42,364 nucleotides of DNA, taken from SVEL01 sp045123575. GTDB lineage: Bacteria; Bacillota; Clostridia; Lachnospirales; Lachnospiraceae. Both the position numbers and the translations under genes were made by a program. Of this stretch, positions 1 through 8,258 are shown piece after piece. The stretch's first letter is position 1. Each line of letters opens with the position of its first letter. The notes beneath the pieces are model-generated. The model was not told the origin of the DNA, did no database searches, and saw only the letters and a program-made list of their open reading frames with translations. Location of the stretch: the NCBI GenBank assembly GCA_045123575.1, contig JBGVKG010000072.1:1-42364 (forward strand), given 5' to 3'.

Positions 1-24
1 CATTATGCCAACATATATCTTCAT
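1..24 (-). CDS. possible start of a further gene, cut by the window edge
   Basis: An ATG on the minus strand at 24 lies a few bases after the TraX stop codon and opens a frame (M-K-I-Y-V-G-I-M) that runs off the left edge. Only eight codons are visible and the upstream ribosome site is poor, so this is a weak call resting mainly on tight spacing to the upstream gene. Confidence 0.2.
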
Positions 25-27
25 CTA

Positions 28-726
28 TTAGCCCGCTATGCCTATCAAATATAGCTTAATCATAAATATCACCAACAAATGAAGTGGGTATACAACATAG
101 AAGCCATACTTAACTATTGATGTATCTGCAAACTTCGGTCCCTTTCTGCCACTATATAGCATAATAGGTATCGTTGATAGTGCAGCAAAGCCTTGTGCAG
201 GTCCCATCACCACACTCATAAGCGCCATCAATAAACAAGCCGTTCCTCTCCTATCTCGCAATAGGTAAAATACATATATAAGTGCTACTCCGTAGCAAGT
301 ATAATCCGTCATCAATACGATAGATACAACCATACCTATAATCAATATGATAGACTTCTTCATCTCATTAAACTGCCTATTGATAAAATATATAGTTAAA
401 AGTCCTATCAAAAGTGTAAAAAACACGTTCTGACTAGTAATATCTATCCACGCATTATTCGCTACCATATCAAATGGCAACTCAGAAATAAAAGCAAATA
501 TAGTCAGTCTGCCTATATATTTACCCACATTTTTCGTGTAAAAGAATCCCTCTACTATAAGAAAACAATATATAGGAAAAGCTATACGCCCGATAATACG
601 AAATATGCTATCACTTGGGAATAACGCCAATCCCACATGATCGATTATCATAGTAACAACTGCTATTAACTTTAGGTAAAATCCATCAATTACTGCATAC
701 TTACGTAAGGTTTTATCGCCCATCAT
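28..726 (-). CDS. TraX family membrane protein
   Basis: Polytopic inner-membrane protein of 232 residues. The N-terminal part shows the family signature: LKLIAVVTMIIDHVG, then RIIGRIAFPIYCFLIVEGF and a YIGRL..FAFISELPFD stretch, followed by several more hydrophobic segments. The family is named for conjugative F-pilin acetylation protein TraX, but chromosomal Firmicutes members are not tied to conjugation and their substrate is unknown; an acyltransferase-like role is only inferred. I chose the ATG at 726 because GGAG sits six bases upstream; a TTG at 738 would add four residues and place the ribosome site inside the gene. No conjugation genes lie nearby. Confidence 0.85.
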   Translation of the reverse strand: MMGDKTLRKYAVIDGFYLKLIAVVTMIIDHVGLALFPSDSIFRIIGRIAFPIYCFLIVEGFFYTKNVGKYIGRLTIFAFISELPFDMVANNAWIDITSQNVFFTLLIGLLTIYFINRQFNEMKKSIILIIGMVVSIVLMTDYTCYGVALIYVFYLLRDRRGTACLLMALMSVVMGPAQGFAALSTIPIMLYSGRKGPKFADTSIVKYGFYVVYPLHLLVIFMIKLYLIGIAG

Positions 727-890
727 ATATTGCTCCAACTATTCATTATTATCAAATAAGTCCATAATCAATATAACTATCGCTACAGATATTTTGCAAA
801 TAACCTGTAACTATTTTCGTCATTATATCAACTATAAGCTCATAGATAACTATATTTTATAAGATAATGCCCACAATCGCAAGAAAAACC

Positions 891-918
891 TTGCTTTTTT
901 TCCTAAATATTGTAGAAT
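891..918 (+). promoter_or_regulatory. promoter of the ABC-F gene
   Basis: TTGCTT at 891-896 and TAGAAT at 913-918, 16 bases apart, predict a start near 925 and a 125-base untranslated leader before the ATG at 1051. Inferred by eye. Confidence 0.4.
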
Positions 919-941
919 GTATTTTAGCTATGTCGTGCAGT

Positions 942-992
942 CATACATAGAACAGATATGCATGTAAGCTAGCTTACTATGTGGATTTTTTC
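942..992 (+). promoter_or_regulatory. terminator-like hairpin in the ABC-F leader
   Basis: The palindrome GTAAGCTAGCTTAC (964-977), extended by CAT/ATG (961-963, 79-81 of the same hundred), is followed by GTGGATTTTTTCG. A hairpin with a run of six T inside the predicted leader resembles an attenuator. A six-codon frame (M-S-C-S-H-T) starts at 931 just ahead of it but has no clear ribosome site. The rest of the 739-1050 gap shows nothing else. Confidence 0.3.
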
Positions 993-1050
993 GTATAACT
1001 AGCAAGACAATTACAATATCAACAAAACACAATTAATCACGGAGGTAACT

Positions 1051-2691
1051 ATGATTAGTGCAAGTAACATAACATTAAGAATCGGCAAGAAAGCTCTTTT
1101 CGAAGATGTAAATATAAAGTTTACAGAGGGCAACTGCTACGGTCTTATCGGTGCAAATGGTGCAGGTAAGTCAACTTTCCTGAAGATTATGTCAGGTCAG
1201 TTAGAGCCTACAAAGGGTGATATCATTATCACAGAGGGCCAAAGACTTTCATTCCTTCAGCAGGACCACTTCAAGTATGACCAGTACATCGTCCTCGATA
1301 CAGTTATCATGGGTAATGCCCGTCTCTACGAGATAATGAAGGAAAAGGAAGCTCTCTACGCTAAGGAAGACTTCACAGAGGAAGATGGTATAAAGGCTAG
1401 TGAGCTGGAGGGCGAGTTCGCAAATATGGACGGTTGGAACGCTGAGTCTGATGCGGCTATGCTCCTTAACGGTCTTGGTATCGAAACAGACCTTCACTAC
1501 AAGCAGATGAGCGAGCTTCGTGGTTCTGAGAAGGTTAAGGTACTCCTCGCTCAGGCACTCTTTGGTAACCCTGACATTCTCCTTCTCGACGAGCCTACTA
1601 ACCACCTTGACTTAGATGCTATCGCTTGGTTAGAAGAGTTCCTTATCAACTTCGAGAATACAGTTATCGTCGTATCACACGACAGATATTTCTTAAATAA
1701 GGTATGTACACATACAGCAGATATCGACTACGGCAAGATTCAGCTCTACGCTGGTAACTACGACTTCTGGTATGAGTCAAGCCAGCTCCTTGTAAAGCAG
1801 ATGAAGGAAGCTAATAAGAAGAAGGAAGAGAAGATTAAGGAGTTACAGGACTTCATTCAGAGATTCTCTGCTAATGCTTCTAAGTCTAAGCAGGCTACAT
1901 CTAGAAAGAGAGCCCTTGAGAAAATCGAGCTTGACGAGATCAGACCATCAAGCCGTAAGTATCCTTACATCGACTTTAGACCAAACCGTGAAATCGGTAA
2001 CGAGGTACTCACAGTTGAAGGTATCTCTAAGACAGTTGATGGCGTAAAGGTTCTTGATAATGTTTCATTCATCATAAACAGAGATGACAAGGTTGCTTTC
2101 GTTGGTTCAAATGAAATCGCAAAGACTACTCTCTTCAAGATATTAGCTGGTGAGATGGAGCCAGACGAAGGTACTTATAAGTGGGGTGTAACAACTACAC
2201 AAGCTTACTTCCCTAAGGATAATACAAAGGACTTCGACTGCAACGATACTATCGTAGATTGGCTTACACAGTTCTCTGAGATAAAGGATGCTACTTATGT
2301 TCGTGGTTTCCTTGGCAGAATGCTTTTTGCCGGTGATGACGGTGTTAAGAAGGTTAAGGTTCTTTCCGGTGGTGAGAAGGTTAGAGTTATGCTCTCTAAG
2401 ATGATGATCATGGGCGCAAATGTCCTTATCCTCGACGAGCCTACTAACCACCTTGATATGGAGTCTATCACAGCTCTTAACAACGGATTGATGAAGTTCT
2501 CTGGTGTAGCACTCTTCGCTTCACATGACCACCAGTTCGTACAGACTACAGCTAATCGTATCATGGAAATCGTTAATGGTCAGTTAATCGATAAGATAAC
2601 AACATACGACGAGTACCTTGAGAGCGACGAGATGGCTAGAAAGCGCCAGAAGGCAGCTGACATCGAGCCAGAAGATGAGTCTGGAGAATAA
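1051..2691 (+). CDS. ykpA: ABC-F family ATPase, YkpA/YbiT type
   Basis: Soluble twin-ATPase protein of 546 residues with no membrane segment; ABC-F proteins act on the ribosome rather than in transport. Domain 1 has Walker A GANGAGKST (34-42), signature LRGSEK (156-161) and Walker B LLLDEPTNHLD (177-187). A charged linker (250-300) contains KKKEEKIKEL and SANASKSKQATSRK, as in this subfamily. Domain 2 has the altered Walker A GSNEIAKTT (352-360), signature LSGGEK (438-443) and Walker B LILDEPTNHLD. The two odd motifs together form one of the two head-to-tail ATP sites, so one site is canonical and one degenerate; as I recall them, Bacillus YkpA proteins share this. It is translated from a strong GGAGG site. 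Codon choice looks more optimised than in the neighbours, suggesting high expression. Drug-resistance function is not implied for this subfamily. Confidence 0.93.
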   Translation: MISASNITLRIGKKALFEDVNIKFTEGNCYGLIGANGAGKSTFLKIMSGQLEPTKGDIIITEGQRLSFLQQDHFKYDQYIVLDTVIMGNARLYEIMKEKEALYAKEDFTEEDGIKASELEGEFANMDGWNAESDAAMLLNGLGIETDLHYKQMSELRGSEKVKVLLAQALFGNPDILLLDEPTNHLDLDAIAWLEEFLINFENTVIVVSHDRYFLNKVCTHTADIDYGKIQLYAGNYDFWYESSQLLVKQMKEANKKKEEKIKELQDFIQRFSANASKSKQATSRKRALEKIELDEIRPSSRKYPYIDFRPNREIGNEVLTVEGISKTVDGVKVLDNVSFIINRDDKVAFVGSNEIAKTTLFKILAGEMEPDEGTYKWGVTTTQAYFPKDNTKDFDCNDTIVDWLTQFSEIKDATYVRGFLGRMLFAGDDGVKKVKVLSGGEKVRVMLSKMMIMGANVLILDEPTNHLDMESITALNNGLMKFSGVALFASHDHQFVQTTANRIMEIVNGQLIDKITTYDEYLESDEMARKRQKAADIEPEDESGE

Positions 2692-2722
2692 GATTCGTTT
2701 ATTGAATATAGTGAAAATGGAG

Positions 2723-2751
2723 ACAGCCGAGATGCGATGCATCTCGGCTGT
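2723..2751. terminator. hairpin between converging genes
   Basis: ACAGCCGAGATGC (2723-2735) and GCATCTCGGCTGT (2739-2751) pair perfectly around a three-base loop. It lies between the ABC-F stop and the converging lipoprotein stop, so it probably ends transcription from both sides, although neither flank has a strong T run. Confidence 0.6.
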
Positions 2752-2760
2752 TGTTCATAA

Positions 2761-5139
2761 TTACCACCACCATAGATAATATTTTCCGCCAATCTTAATA
2801 AATACTCTTGTATCATGACAACTTATCTTTTCTTTGTTTTCATACCCATATATATGTAATTCAACCTGTACTATCTCGTCCACACTCTCATAATTTATAC
2901 CATCATCTTCTAGATCAATATATGCTTTTTCACTTATTATTTGTTTCTTATCAAGTTTTTCTGTTATCTCATACTCATAACCTAGGTATTTTGTAGTTTC
3001 CTTCCATCCAAACAACGGACTAATCGCACCGCTATTTCCCACTAAAATGTATTTTCTCGCTTCTATTTCATCGTTCCACTTTTTGCTAATAAGATGAGTT
3101 ATATAGTCAATAGGTATCGACTCATATAGCATTTGTACATCCGAAGTGAGTACTGCATCCACGTTTTTCTCAATAGCACCTAATATAGTAGTTGCTCCTT
3201 CACCAATCTCACACGCCAACATATACTTATCTATGAAACCGCTATATATTCCAGCGTCATATATTTTTTTATCAAAAGTTTCTAAGATGTAACTTGAATC
3301 CAAATAATTTGACCCAAATACACTTCTCTCAATTATAAACTGGGACAAATTATCTTTTTTAACTACAGAATTTGCCAACTCAGCTGATGCATATATTCTT
3401 TTATTCCTTGACGCATCAAAATTCTTATCTAAAATATTACAATATGGAACAACTACTGAATATAGCTTATCCATTTCCAACAATATGCTTGTATTTATTT
3501 CAGTTAAATAGTATGAACTTAAGCCATCTATTTTTAAAACAGATAAACTATCTAAATTCTTTAAACCTGTCAATGTTTCATCATTTAGTTGTATTACTCC
3601 TGCATAATTTATATATAAGTTTTTAAGAGAAGGCGTATCTATCGTTCCTAAATCCATTAAAACATCCAGATTTCTTATGATTAAAGTCTCTAATTTAGGA
3701 AACTTTTCTACAAGATTACTTATATCTCCCGTTTTTGATGCCATAAAGAATTTTACATTTTCCATTCTTGCTAAATCATCAGATATACTATAACTTTCGT
3801 CTTTATTACTTTTATTATATAAAATATTACTTGTAAGCAATTTATTTACTTGATCTAATTTTTGAAAATCACCATTATTCACTACACATGAACTTATATA
3901 AAGTTCCTTTAAACCAGTCACTTCTGAAACCCCTGTAAAATCTCCATCTAATCCTGCTAAACTTATTGTTCGTAAGTTTTTATTTGAAGCTAATGTATTA
4001 CTATTTATAATAGTTGGTAATTTGTAATCCATCCTTTCATATTCATAGAAACACTCAGTTTCATTCCATATCATCTTCGTCTTATATGATACTTCCGTAT
4101 TAAATATAGTAAGTGTTACAAGATTCTCAAATCTATTAAACAAACTAAAATCAATATTTTCTACATCTTCACTGATTTTAATAATAATATCCTCTACATC
4201 CTTATCCAAAGATGACAAAACGTTTTTTAACTCATCTTCACTATTAACTTCTAAGTATGGAAATACGCCTTCTGAACCATATTGATATACTAGTTTATTC
4301 GTCTTCTCAAGCCCCCTGTAGTCATAATTCCAAGCTGTTTTGTACTGTGCTAAATCAGCAACCTTCTTCAACTCATTTATAGACTTAACTGGTCTCCAAT
4401 ATAATCTTCCTATCTTATCTGCATCATATTGAACAAACTTTATATCCTTATTTGTTGTCTTAGACAGTAGTACATTTTTTGTATGCTCATCTATATATGT
4501 AGAGAAATCCACTGTCTTTAATTGTGGAAGTTCTGCAATAATGCCTGCCCAATATAAATAGCCCACTCCGCCAAAATTCTTTGATGTCTCTCCGGAGAAA
4601 TTATATAACAAGGACAATTCTTTTAACTTTTTACAATTAGTAATAGCATCAATATTAGTTAACATACTATCCGTGCTAATATTATCAATCTTCAATGTCT
4701 CTAAATTGATAAAATATTTTAAATCTACTAAATCTATATATGTCATATTATATATAGTATTTTCATATATACTTTTTCTTCCACCTGTTTCGTTATCATC
4801 TACACTTTCAATAAAAGTCACTTCACCAACAAAGGCAGGATTATACACCTCCTGTATAACTAATTCCTTCATCTTTGCCAGTTCCCTTGTTGTAATGTCT
4901 TCACTCCATTCTTTTCCTAGAGCTTTTCTTACACATCTTTCTACCAGAAAGCTCTCAAACTCAACCTTTTCATCGACTATATCGTCATCATTTGTCTCAT
5001 CTTGTTGATTACTTCCAGTATTATTCTCCTTTCCTGATGTCGTGTTCTTTTCTCCATTTCCCTTTTTTCCTCCATCTCCGCACGCCACAATAACTAAAAT
5101 AGTTATTATTGACAATACTAATAGTAATGTCTTCTTCAT
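2761..5139 (-). CDS. leucine-rich-repeat lipoprotein
   Basis: Secreted lipoprotein of 792 residues. The N-terminus MKKTLLLVLSIITILVIVAC is a lipoprotein signal with lipobox I-V-A-C20; a Gly/Asn/Ser/Thr-rich spacer follows (21-50). The middle holds irregular leucine-rich repeats, for example LETLKIDNI, LKELSLLYNF, LVTLTIFNTEV, LRTISLAGLDG, LKELYISSCVV, LETLIIRNLDV and LKNLYINYAGV, spaced unevenly between about residues 145 and 580. The last 190 residues are not repeat-like and end in YYLWWW. Such surface LRR proteins in gut Firmicutes are presumed binding proteins; no ligand can be read from the sequence. An AGGAGG ribosome site supports the start. Codon use is very AT-rich compared with the ABC-F gene, fitting an accessory gene. 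Confidence 0.85.
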   Translation of the reverse strand: MKKTLLLVLSIITILVIVACGDGGKKGNGEKNTTSGKENNTGSNQQDETNDDDIVDEKVEFESFLVERCVRKALGKEWSEDITTRELAKMKELVIQEVYNPAFVGEVTFIESVDDNETGGRKSIYENTIYNMTYIDLVDLKYFINLETLKIDNISTDSMLTNIDAITNCKKLKELSLLYNFSGETSKNFGGVGYLYWAGIIAELPQLKTVDFSTYIDEHTKNVLLSKTTNKDIKFVQYDADKIGRLYWRPVKSINELKKVADLAQYKTAWNYDYRGLEKTNKLVYQYGSEGVFPYLEVNSEDELKNVLSSLDKDVEDIIIKISEDVENIDFSLFNRFENLVTLTIFNTEVSYKTKMIWNETECFYEYERMDYKLPTIINSNTLASNKNLRTISLAGLDGDFTGVSEVTGLKELYISSCVVNNGDFQKLDQVNKLLTSNILYNKSNKDESYSISDDLARMENVKFFMASKTGDISNLVEKFPKLETLIIRNLDVLMDLGTIDTPSLKNLYINYAGVIQLNDETLTGLKNLDSLSVLKIDGLSSYYLTEINTSILLEMDKLYSVVVPYCNILDKNFDASRNKRIYASAELANSVVKKDNLSQFIIERSVFGSNYLDSSYILETFDKKIYDAGIYSGFIDKYMLACEIGEGATTILGAIEKNVDAVLTSDVQMLYESIPIDYITHLISKKWNDEIEARKYILVGNSGAISPLFGWKETTKYLGYEYEITEKLDKKQIISEKAYIDLEDDGINYESVDEIVQVELHIYGYENKEKISCHDTRVFIKIGGKYYLWWW

Positions 5140-5293
5140 ATTAACATTCCTCCTTTGTTATTAATCTTTCATGAGCTATTATCATCACAATACATTGGCC
5201 CTTTTTGTTTTTTCTTTATTATAGAGGTTTCGGGCTATTTTGGCAACATTTTATTCATATAATATGTAAAACTGATTTTGAGGTGTTAATAAT

Positions 5294-5530
5294 ATGGATA
5301 GAGTGAATCAACGTACTAACAATCTGCTTGGAAAAAATATAAAAAGACTACGATTGGAAAACAATTATCGAAACAAAGATATAATTGCTCAGCTACAACT
5401 AAAGGGACTAGAAATATATACGTCTACTTATAGTAAAGTAGAAGCCGGTGCCAACAATCCTTCTGTAGATTTACTAATTGCATTAACCGAAATATATAAT
5501 TGCGATTTTAATGAGTTTTTTAAAAGATAA
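5294..5530 (+). CDS. small XRE-type helix-turn-helix regulator
   Basis: A 78-residue protein consisting almost entirely of one XRE/Cro-C1 DNA-binding domain: LGKNIKRLRLENNYRNKDIIAQL, then STYSKVEAGANNPSVDLLIALTEIYNCDFNEFF, the last part being the usual final helices. No effector domain follows, so it may be a simple repressor. It is divergent from the lipoprotein gene with a 154-base gap and may regulate it; that is inference from position. A GAGGTG site eight bases before the ATG supports the start. Confidence 0.8.
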   Translation: MDRVNQRTNNLLGKNIKRLRLENNYRNKDIIAQLQLKGLEIYTSTYSKVEAGANNPSVDLLIALTEIYNCDFNEFFKR

Positions 5531-5564
5531 TTTTTAAGCATAATTTTTATTATAAAAAAGTTAT

Positions 5565-5590
5565 AGCCAAGATGCTACTACATCTTGGCT
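5565..5590 (-). terminator. terminator after the AbiEii remnant
   Basis: AGCCAAGATG (5565-5574) pairs with CATCTTGGCT (5581-5590). Read on the minus strand the stem is followed within four bases by six T, so it ends the decayed AbiE operon; it may also stop the converging HTH transcript. Confidence 0.6.
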
Positions 5591-5661
5591 GTTCTGAAAC
5601 AAAATATATCTTAATATTCTATTTCCAACAATTTCTTATTTATCCTACTTATCACTTCGGT

Positions 5662-5975
5662 CTAATACAATGCTTCCTCAGCGGATAATTCATCACAATC
5701 AACAGCATTAAGTTTTTCCAGCATTTCTGAATAGCGAGTCATAAAATCAATATAATCATTCAACATCAAATAAAATCTATATCTAAATCAATCGTAGCAC
5801 GTCTTGCATTATTCGATATACTTCTCATTACGACACCACCATTAATAGTGATATATTCTCTCAATGAGCTCCTTGCTATCCCTTTAAGAATAACATCCTG
5901 ACACACTCATGCTTCTGCGTGTACTCTGTCATAACCTTGTTCCGTTAATTTATTTACCTCTTCCAATATATTCAT
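5662..5975 (-). pseudogene. wrecked AbiEii/AbiGii-type nucleotidyltransferase toxin
   Basis: Reading on from the AbiEi stop by a TGATG overlap gives MNILEEVNKLTEQGYDRVHA-EA, then an in-frame TGA, then VCQDVILKGIARSSLRE, ITINGGVVMRSIS and NNARRATIDLDIDFI, followed by two more stops. These are the opening motifs of the AbiEii nucleotidyltransferase (conserved GGVVMR and the D-L-D-x-D-F active-site region). After them the frame jumps to DYIDFMTRYSEMLEKLNAV and a short tail ending at 5662. The whole relic spans 105 codons, far under the roughly 230-300 of the family, so the middle is deleted and the start carries a nonsense codon. The toxin cannot be functional. Confidence 0.7.
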
Positions 5976-6517
5976 CAAAACACCTCATTCATCAGTATCT
6001 CTGTAATCATCCTACTCTTTGGAAATGTACAGGCATATTCCTGTATAGTCTGTACATCCAGCTTATGAATCCTCTCCCGGTAATTACATATTATCTCCTT
6101 GTAATAATCAAATGGCAGCTTACTCTTATTGCGAATAACCTCTATCAACATACGCTCTTCTGAATACACTTTAACCTTACTTCCTTGATACTCCTTTTCC
6201 ACTACACCTACATACATATAATCCTGTTTTTCAAAACGCTGCTTTATTCTCTTATCATTAATCTTTGATGAATCTTTATCTGTCGATAAACAATATTTAT
6301 CTGGTATAACATCAGTCAAACCATGCATATAGAATGCCATATCCATTGTGATAACTGCATTAGGATACTTAGCTGCTATTATCGACAACTCTGGTACATA
6401 TTCTTCTGTAGAATATATTCCCTTCTCTATCTTATAAAGTTCCCCATCCTTTAGTTTCTTTTTTATCTGATAGTCAGTTTTATACTTCTTTAAACACTCA
6501 TCATAATTCATTAACAT
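5975..6517 (-). CDS. AbiEi-like antitoxin/regulator of a type IV toxin-antitoxin system
   Basis: A 180-residue protein of the AbiEi family: an N-terminal winged-helix part (YQIKKKLKDGELYKIEKGIYS) followed by the typical AAKYPNAVITMDMAFYMHGLTDVIPDKYCLSTD region and a C-terminal half ending FPKSRMITEILMNEVF. In intact loci AbiEi represses its own operon and counteracts the AbiEii nucleotidyltransferase. The downstream partner is a pseudogene here, so this is an orphan antitoxin. The start is supported by GAGGTG five bases upstream; its stop overlaps the relic's ATG by one base, the usual coupling in this operon. What it now does, if anything, is unknown. Confidence 0.8.
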   Translation of the reverse strand: MLMNYDECLKKYKTDYQIKKKLKDGELYKIEKGIYSTEEYVPELSIIAAKYPNAVITMDMAFYMHGLTDVIPDKYCLSTDKDSSKINDKRIKQRFEKQDYMYVGVVEKEYQGSKVKVYSEERMLIEVIRNKSKLPFDYYKEIICNYRERIHKLDVQTIQEYACTFPKSRMITEILMNEVF

Positions 6518-6590
6518 ACCAACACCTCTATTAAAGTAGTTCTCAGTAAAAGTTTGTTTTTTTCGGATATTTGCTTAATAAAAAAGTGTA

Positions 6591-6633
6591 CAATAAAATC
6601 AGGAGTTTGCATCGCATTCTCCTGATTTTATTG
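6591..6633. terminator. 15-bp perfect hairpin, terminator-like on the minus strand
   Basis: CAATAAAATCAGGAG (6591-6605) and CTCCTGATTTTATTG (6619-6633) are exact inverted copies. On the minus strand a run of six T follows five bases after the stem. It therefore closes a short transcription unit lying between here and about 6780. Confidence 0.55.
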
Positions 6634-6641
6634 TTAAACCT

Positions 6642-6771
6642 CTATTTTTTCGCCAGTTCCCACACCGGCATCCCTCTGATAAGCTATCTTGAATAATACT
6701 TTGCCCGTTTATTATTCATTTTCATAACTGCCTCCTTTGACCATCAATGCGGTCTTACCTTTTCCAGCCAT
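6642..6771 (-). pseudogene. short gene remnants with a strong ribosome site
   Basis: Two overlapping short frames occur. The first starts at 6771 (MAGKGKTALMVKGGSYENE, stop 6712). Inside it lies AAAGGAGG, six bases before an ATG at 6725 that gives MKMNNKRAKYYSR, a TAG, then LIRGMPVWELAKK and a second TAG at 6642. The continuation past the first stop still looks protein-like, so a gene with a nonsense mutation is more likely than a real 13-residue peptide. I do not recognise the family. The rest of the 6518-6926 gap holds only the two flanking hairpins. Confidence 0.25.
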
Positions 6772-6872
6772 GTTTTTATTGCTTAATCATAGGATAAGTA
6801 TATCCTTTATGTAGATAAAAATAAATTCAAACCACTACCAATTATGTCCTTCTATTTTGTTATTTTATAAAC

Positions 6873-6903
6873 AATACAAGGTGACTGAATGCCACCTTGT
6901 ATT
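6873..6903 (-). terminator. terminator of the AAA+ ATPase gene
   Basis: AATACAAGGTG (6873-6883) pairs with CACCTTGTATT (6893-6903) around a nine-base loop, 24 bases past the stop codon; a loose T-rich stretch follows on the minus strand. Confidence 0.55.
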
Positions 6904-6926
6904 TATGCATACTATTCTATTTTCAA

Positions 6927-8225
6927 TTATTTCATCAGTTCCTTTGTCTTCCCTACAAGATATAACGGTATATTTATAATACACTCCTGTTCAATATATT
7001 CCTGACCAGAATATCTTATAGCCTGTCTTGGCTGATATTCTGATATATATCTTTTAAAACTATTAGACTTTATACTCTTTCCTGCTTTTATCTCTATTGG
7101 TATTATATCCATACTATTTTGAACGATTAAATCTATTTCACTTGTCTGACCTTGAACATAATATTTTAAGCTTGTGTCAAAGGTATCTCTTAATTGCTGT
7201 ATACAGTAATTTTCAGTTAATGCACCCTTAAATTGAAAATCTGCATTCAATAATATTGCTTCATTACTTATACCAGCCATACATTTTAACAGACCCACAT
7301 CAAACATATATAGTTTAAAATGATTATTTTCCTCATAAGCATTTAGCGGATGCTCTGGCTTACTCACATTATGGATACGTATAACCATTCCTGCTGATAC
7401 CAGCCACTCGATGGCTTCCTCAAACTCCCTTGCTCTAGCACCTTCTCTAACGCAACCATATATAAACTTTCCATTATCTTTTGCTAACTGATTTACTATA
7501 CTTCTAAACACCAGTAATATTCTACCGCTGTTAACTCTACCATTATGTTTCGAGAAATCATTTTCATATAGTTCTATTAATTCCTTTTGAATTTTCAACA
7601 CCTTCTCTATATCTTTATACTTAATCCAATTAGCAACACATTCAGGCATACCTCCGATAATAAGATATTGCTTATACATATCCATCAATCTATTATGAAA
7701 TATTTCTTCCATCCTATTACCTTTAGAAAAAGTATTATAGAATTCATATAATCCCTCATCGCACGCCAATAGAAATTCTTCAAAACTCATCGGATAAATA
7801 TTCATGATATTTACCTTGCCCACAGGATAAGACTTTGGCTGTGCCAGTAATGTTCCTAACAAGCTTCCTGCCGCAATTATATGATACTCATTTGCATTTT
7901 CAAAAAAATACTTTAAACTATTTAATGCTTCTGGACACTCTTGTACTTCGTCCAATATTATCAGATGAATTTCTGGTTTAATTTTCTTTCCTTTTATCAT
8001 TCCCAACAATTCTATTATACGATATGGATCTTTATTCTCCTTAAATATAGATGATATCTGTTCATCTTCATCAAAATTTATATATACAAAGTCTTCATAA
8101 TACTCTTTTGCAAAATTTTGCATTATCCATGTTTTGCCAACCTGACGGGCACCCTTAAGTATTAATGGTTTTCTATCTTCATCATTTTTCCATTTTTCCA
8201 ATAAATCCAGCGCTTTTCTTCTCAT
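6927..8225 (-). CDS. AAA+ ATPase with C-terminal DUF4143 nuclease-like domain
   Basis: A 432-residue cytoplasmic protein. The AAA+ half has Walker A GARQVGKT near residue 25 and Walker B LIILDEVQECPE near residue 90, then sensor-like IIAAGSLLG and the family motif IYPMSFEEFL. The C-terminal DUF4143 part ends with a PD-(D/E)XK-like core: SEIDLIVQNSMDIIPIEIKAGKS. Members are widespread, often mobile or accessory, and their function is not established; an ATP-driven nucleic-acid enzyme is inferred from the fold. I prefer the ATG at 8225, which has GGGAG seven bases upstream; a TTG at 8240 is the alternative. Its promoter region contains the 33-bp repeat array and it diverges from an HTH gene, which suggests a regulatory link. 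Confidence 0.88.
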   Translation of the reverse strand: MRRKALDLLEKWKNDEDRKPLILKGARQVGKTWIMQNFAKEYYEDFVYINFDEDEQISSIFKENKDPYRIIELLGMIKGKKIKPEIHLIILDEVQECPEALNSLKYFFENANEYHIIAAGSLLGTLLAQPKSYPVGKVNIMNIYPMSFEEFLLACDEGLYEFYNTFSKGNRMEEIFHNRLMDMYKQYLIIGGMPECVANWIKYKDIEKVLKIQKELIELYENDFSKHNGRVNSGRILLVFRSIVNQLAKDNGKFIYGCVREGARAREFEEAIEWLVSAGMVIRIHNVSKPEHPLNAYEENNHFKLYMFDVGLLKCMAGISNEAILLNADFQFKGALTENYCIQQLRDTFDTSLKYYVQGQTSEIDLIVQNSMDIIPIEIKAGKSIKSNSFKRYISEYQPRQAIRYSGQEYIEQECIINIPLYLVGKTKELMK

Positions 8226-8258
8226 TTTCTCTCCCACCAATCTACTTGTATTTTCTAA

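Noticed and set aside
1249..1605. 118-residue minus-strand ORF inside ykpA
   Set aside because: Antisense to a well supported gene with strong codon bias.
5909..6163. 84-residue plus-strand ORF
   Set aside because: Antisense to the AbiE genes; no ribosome site.
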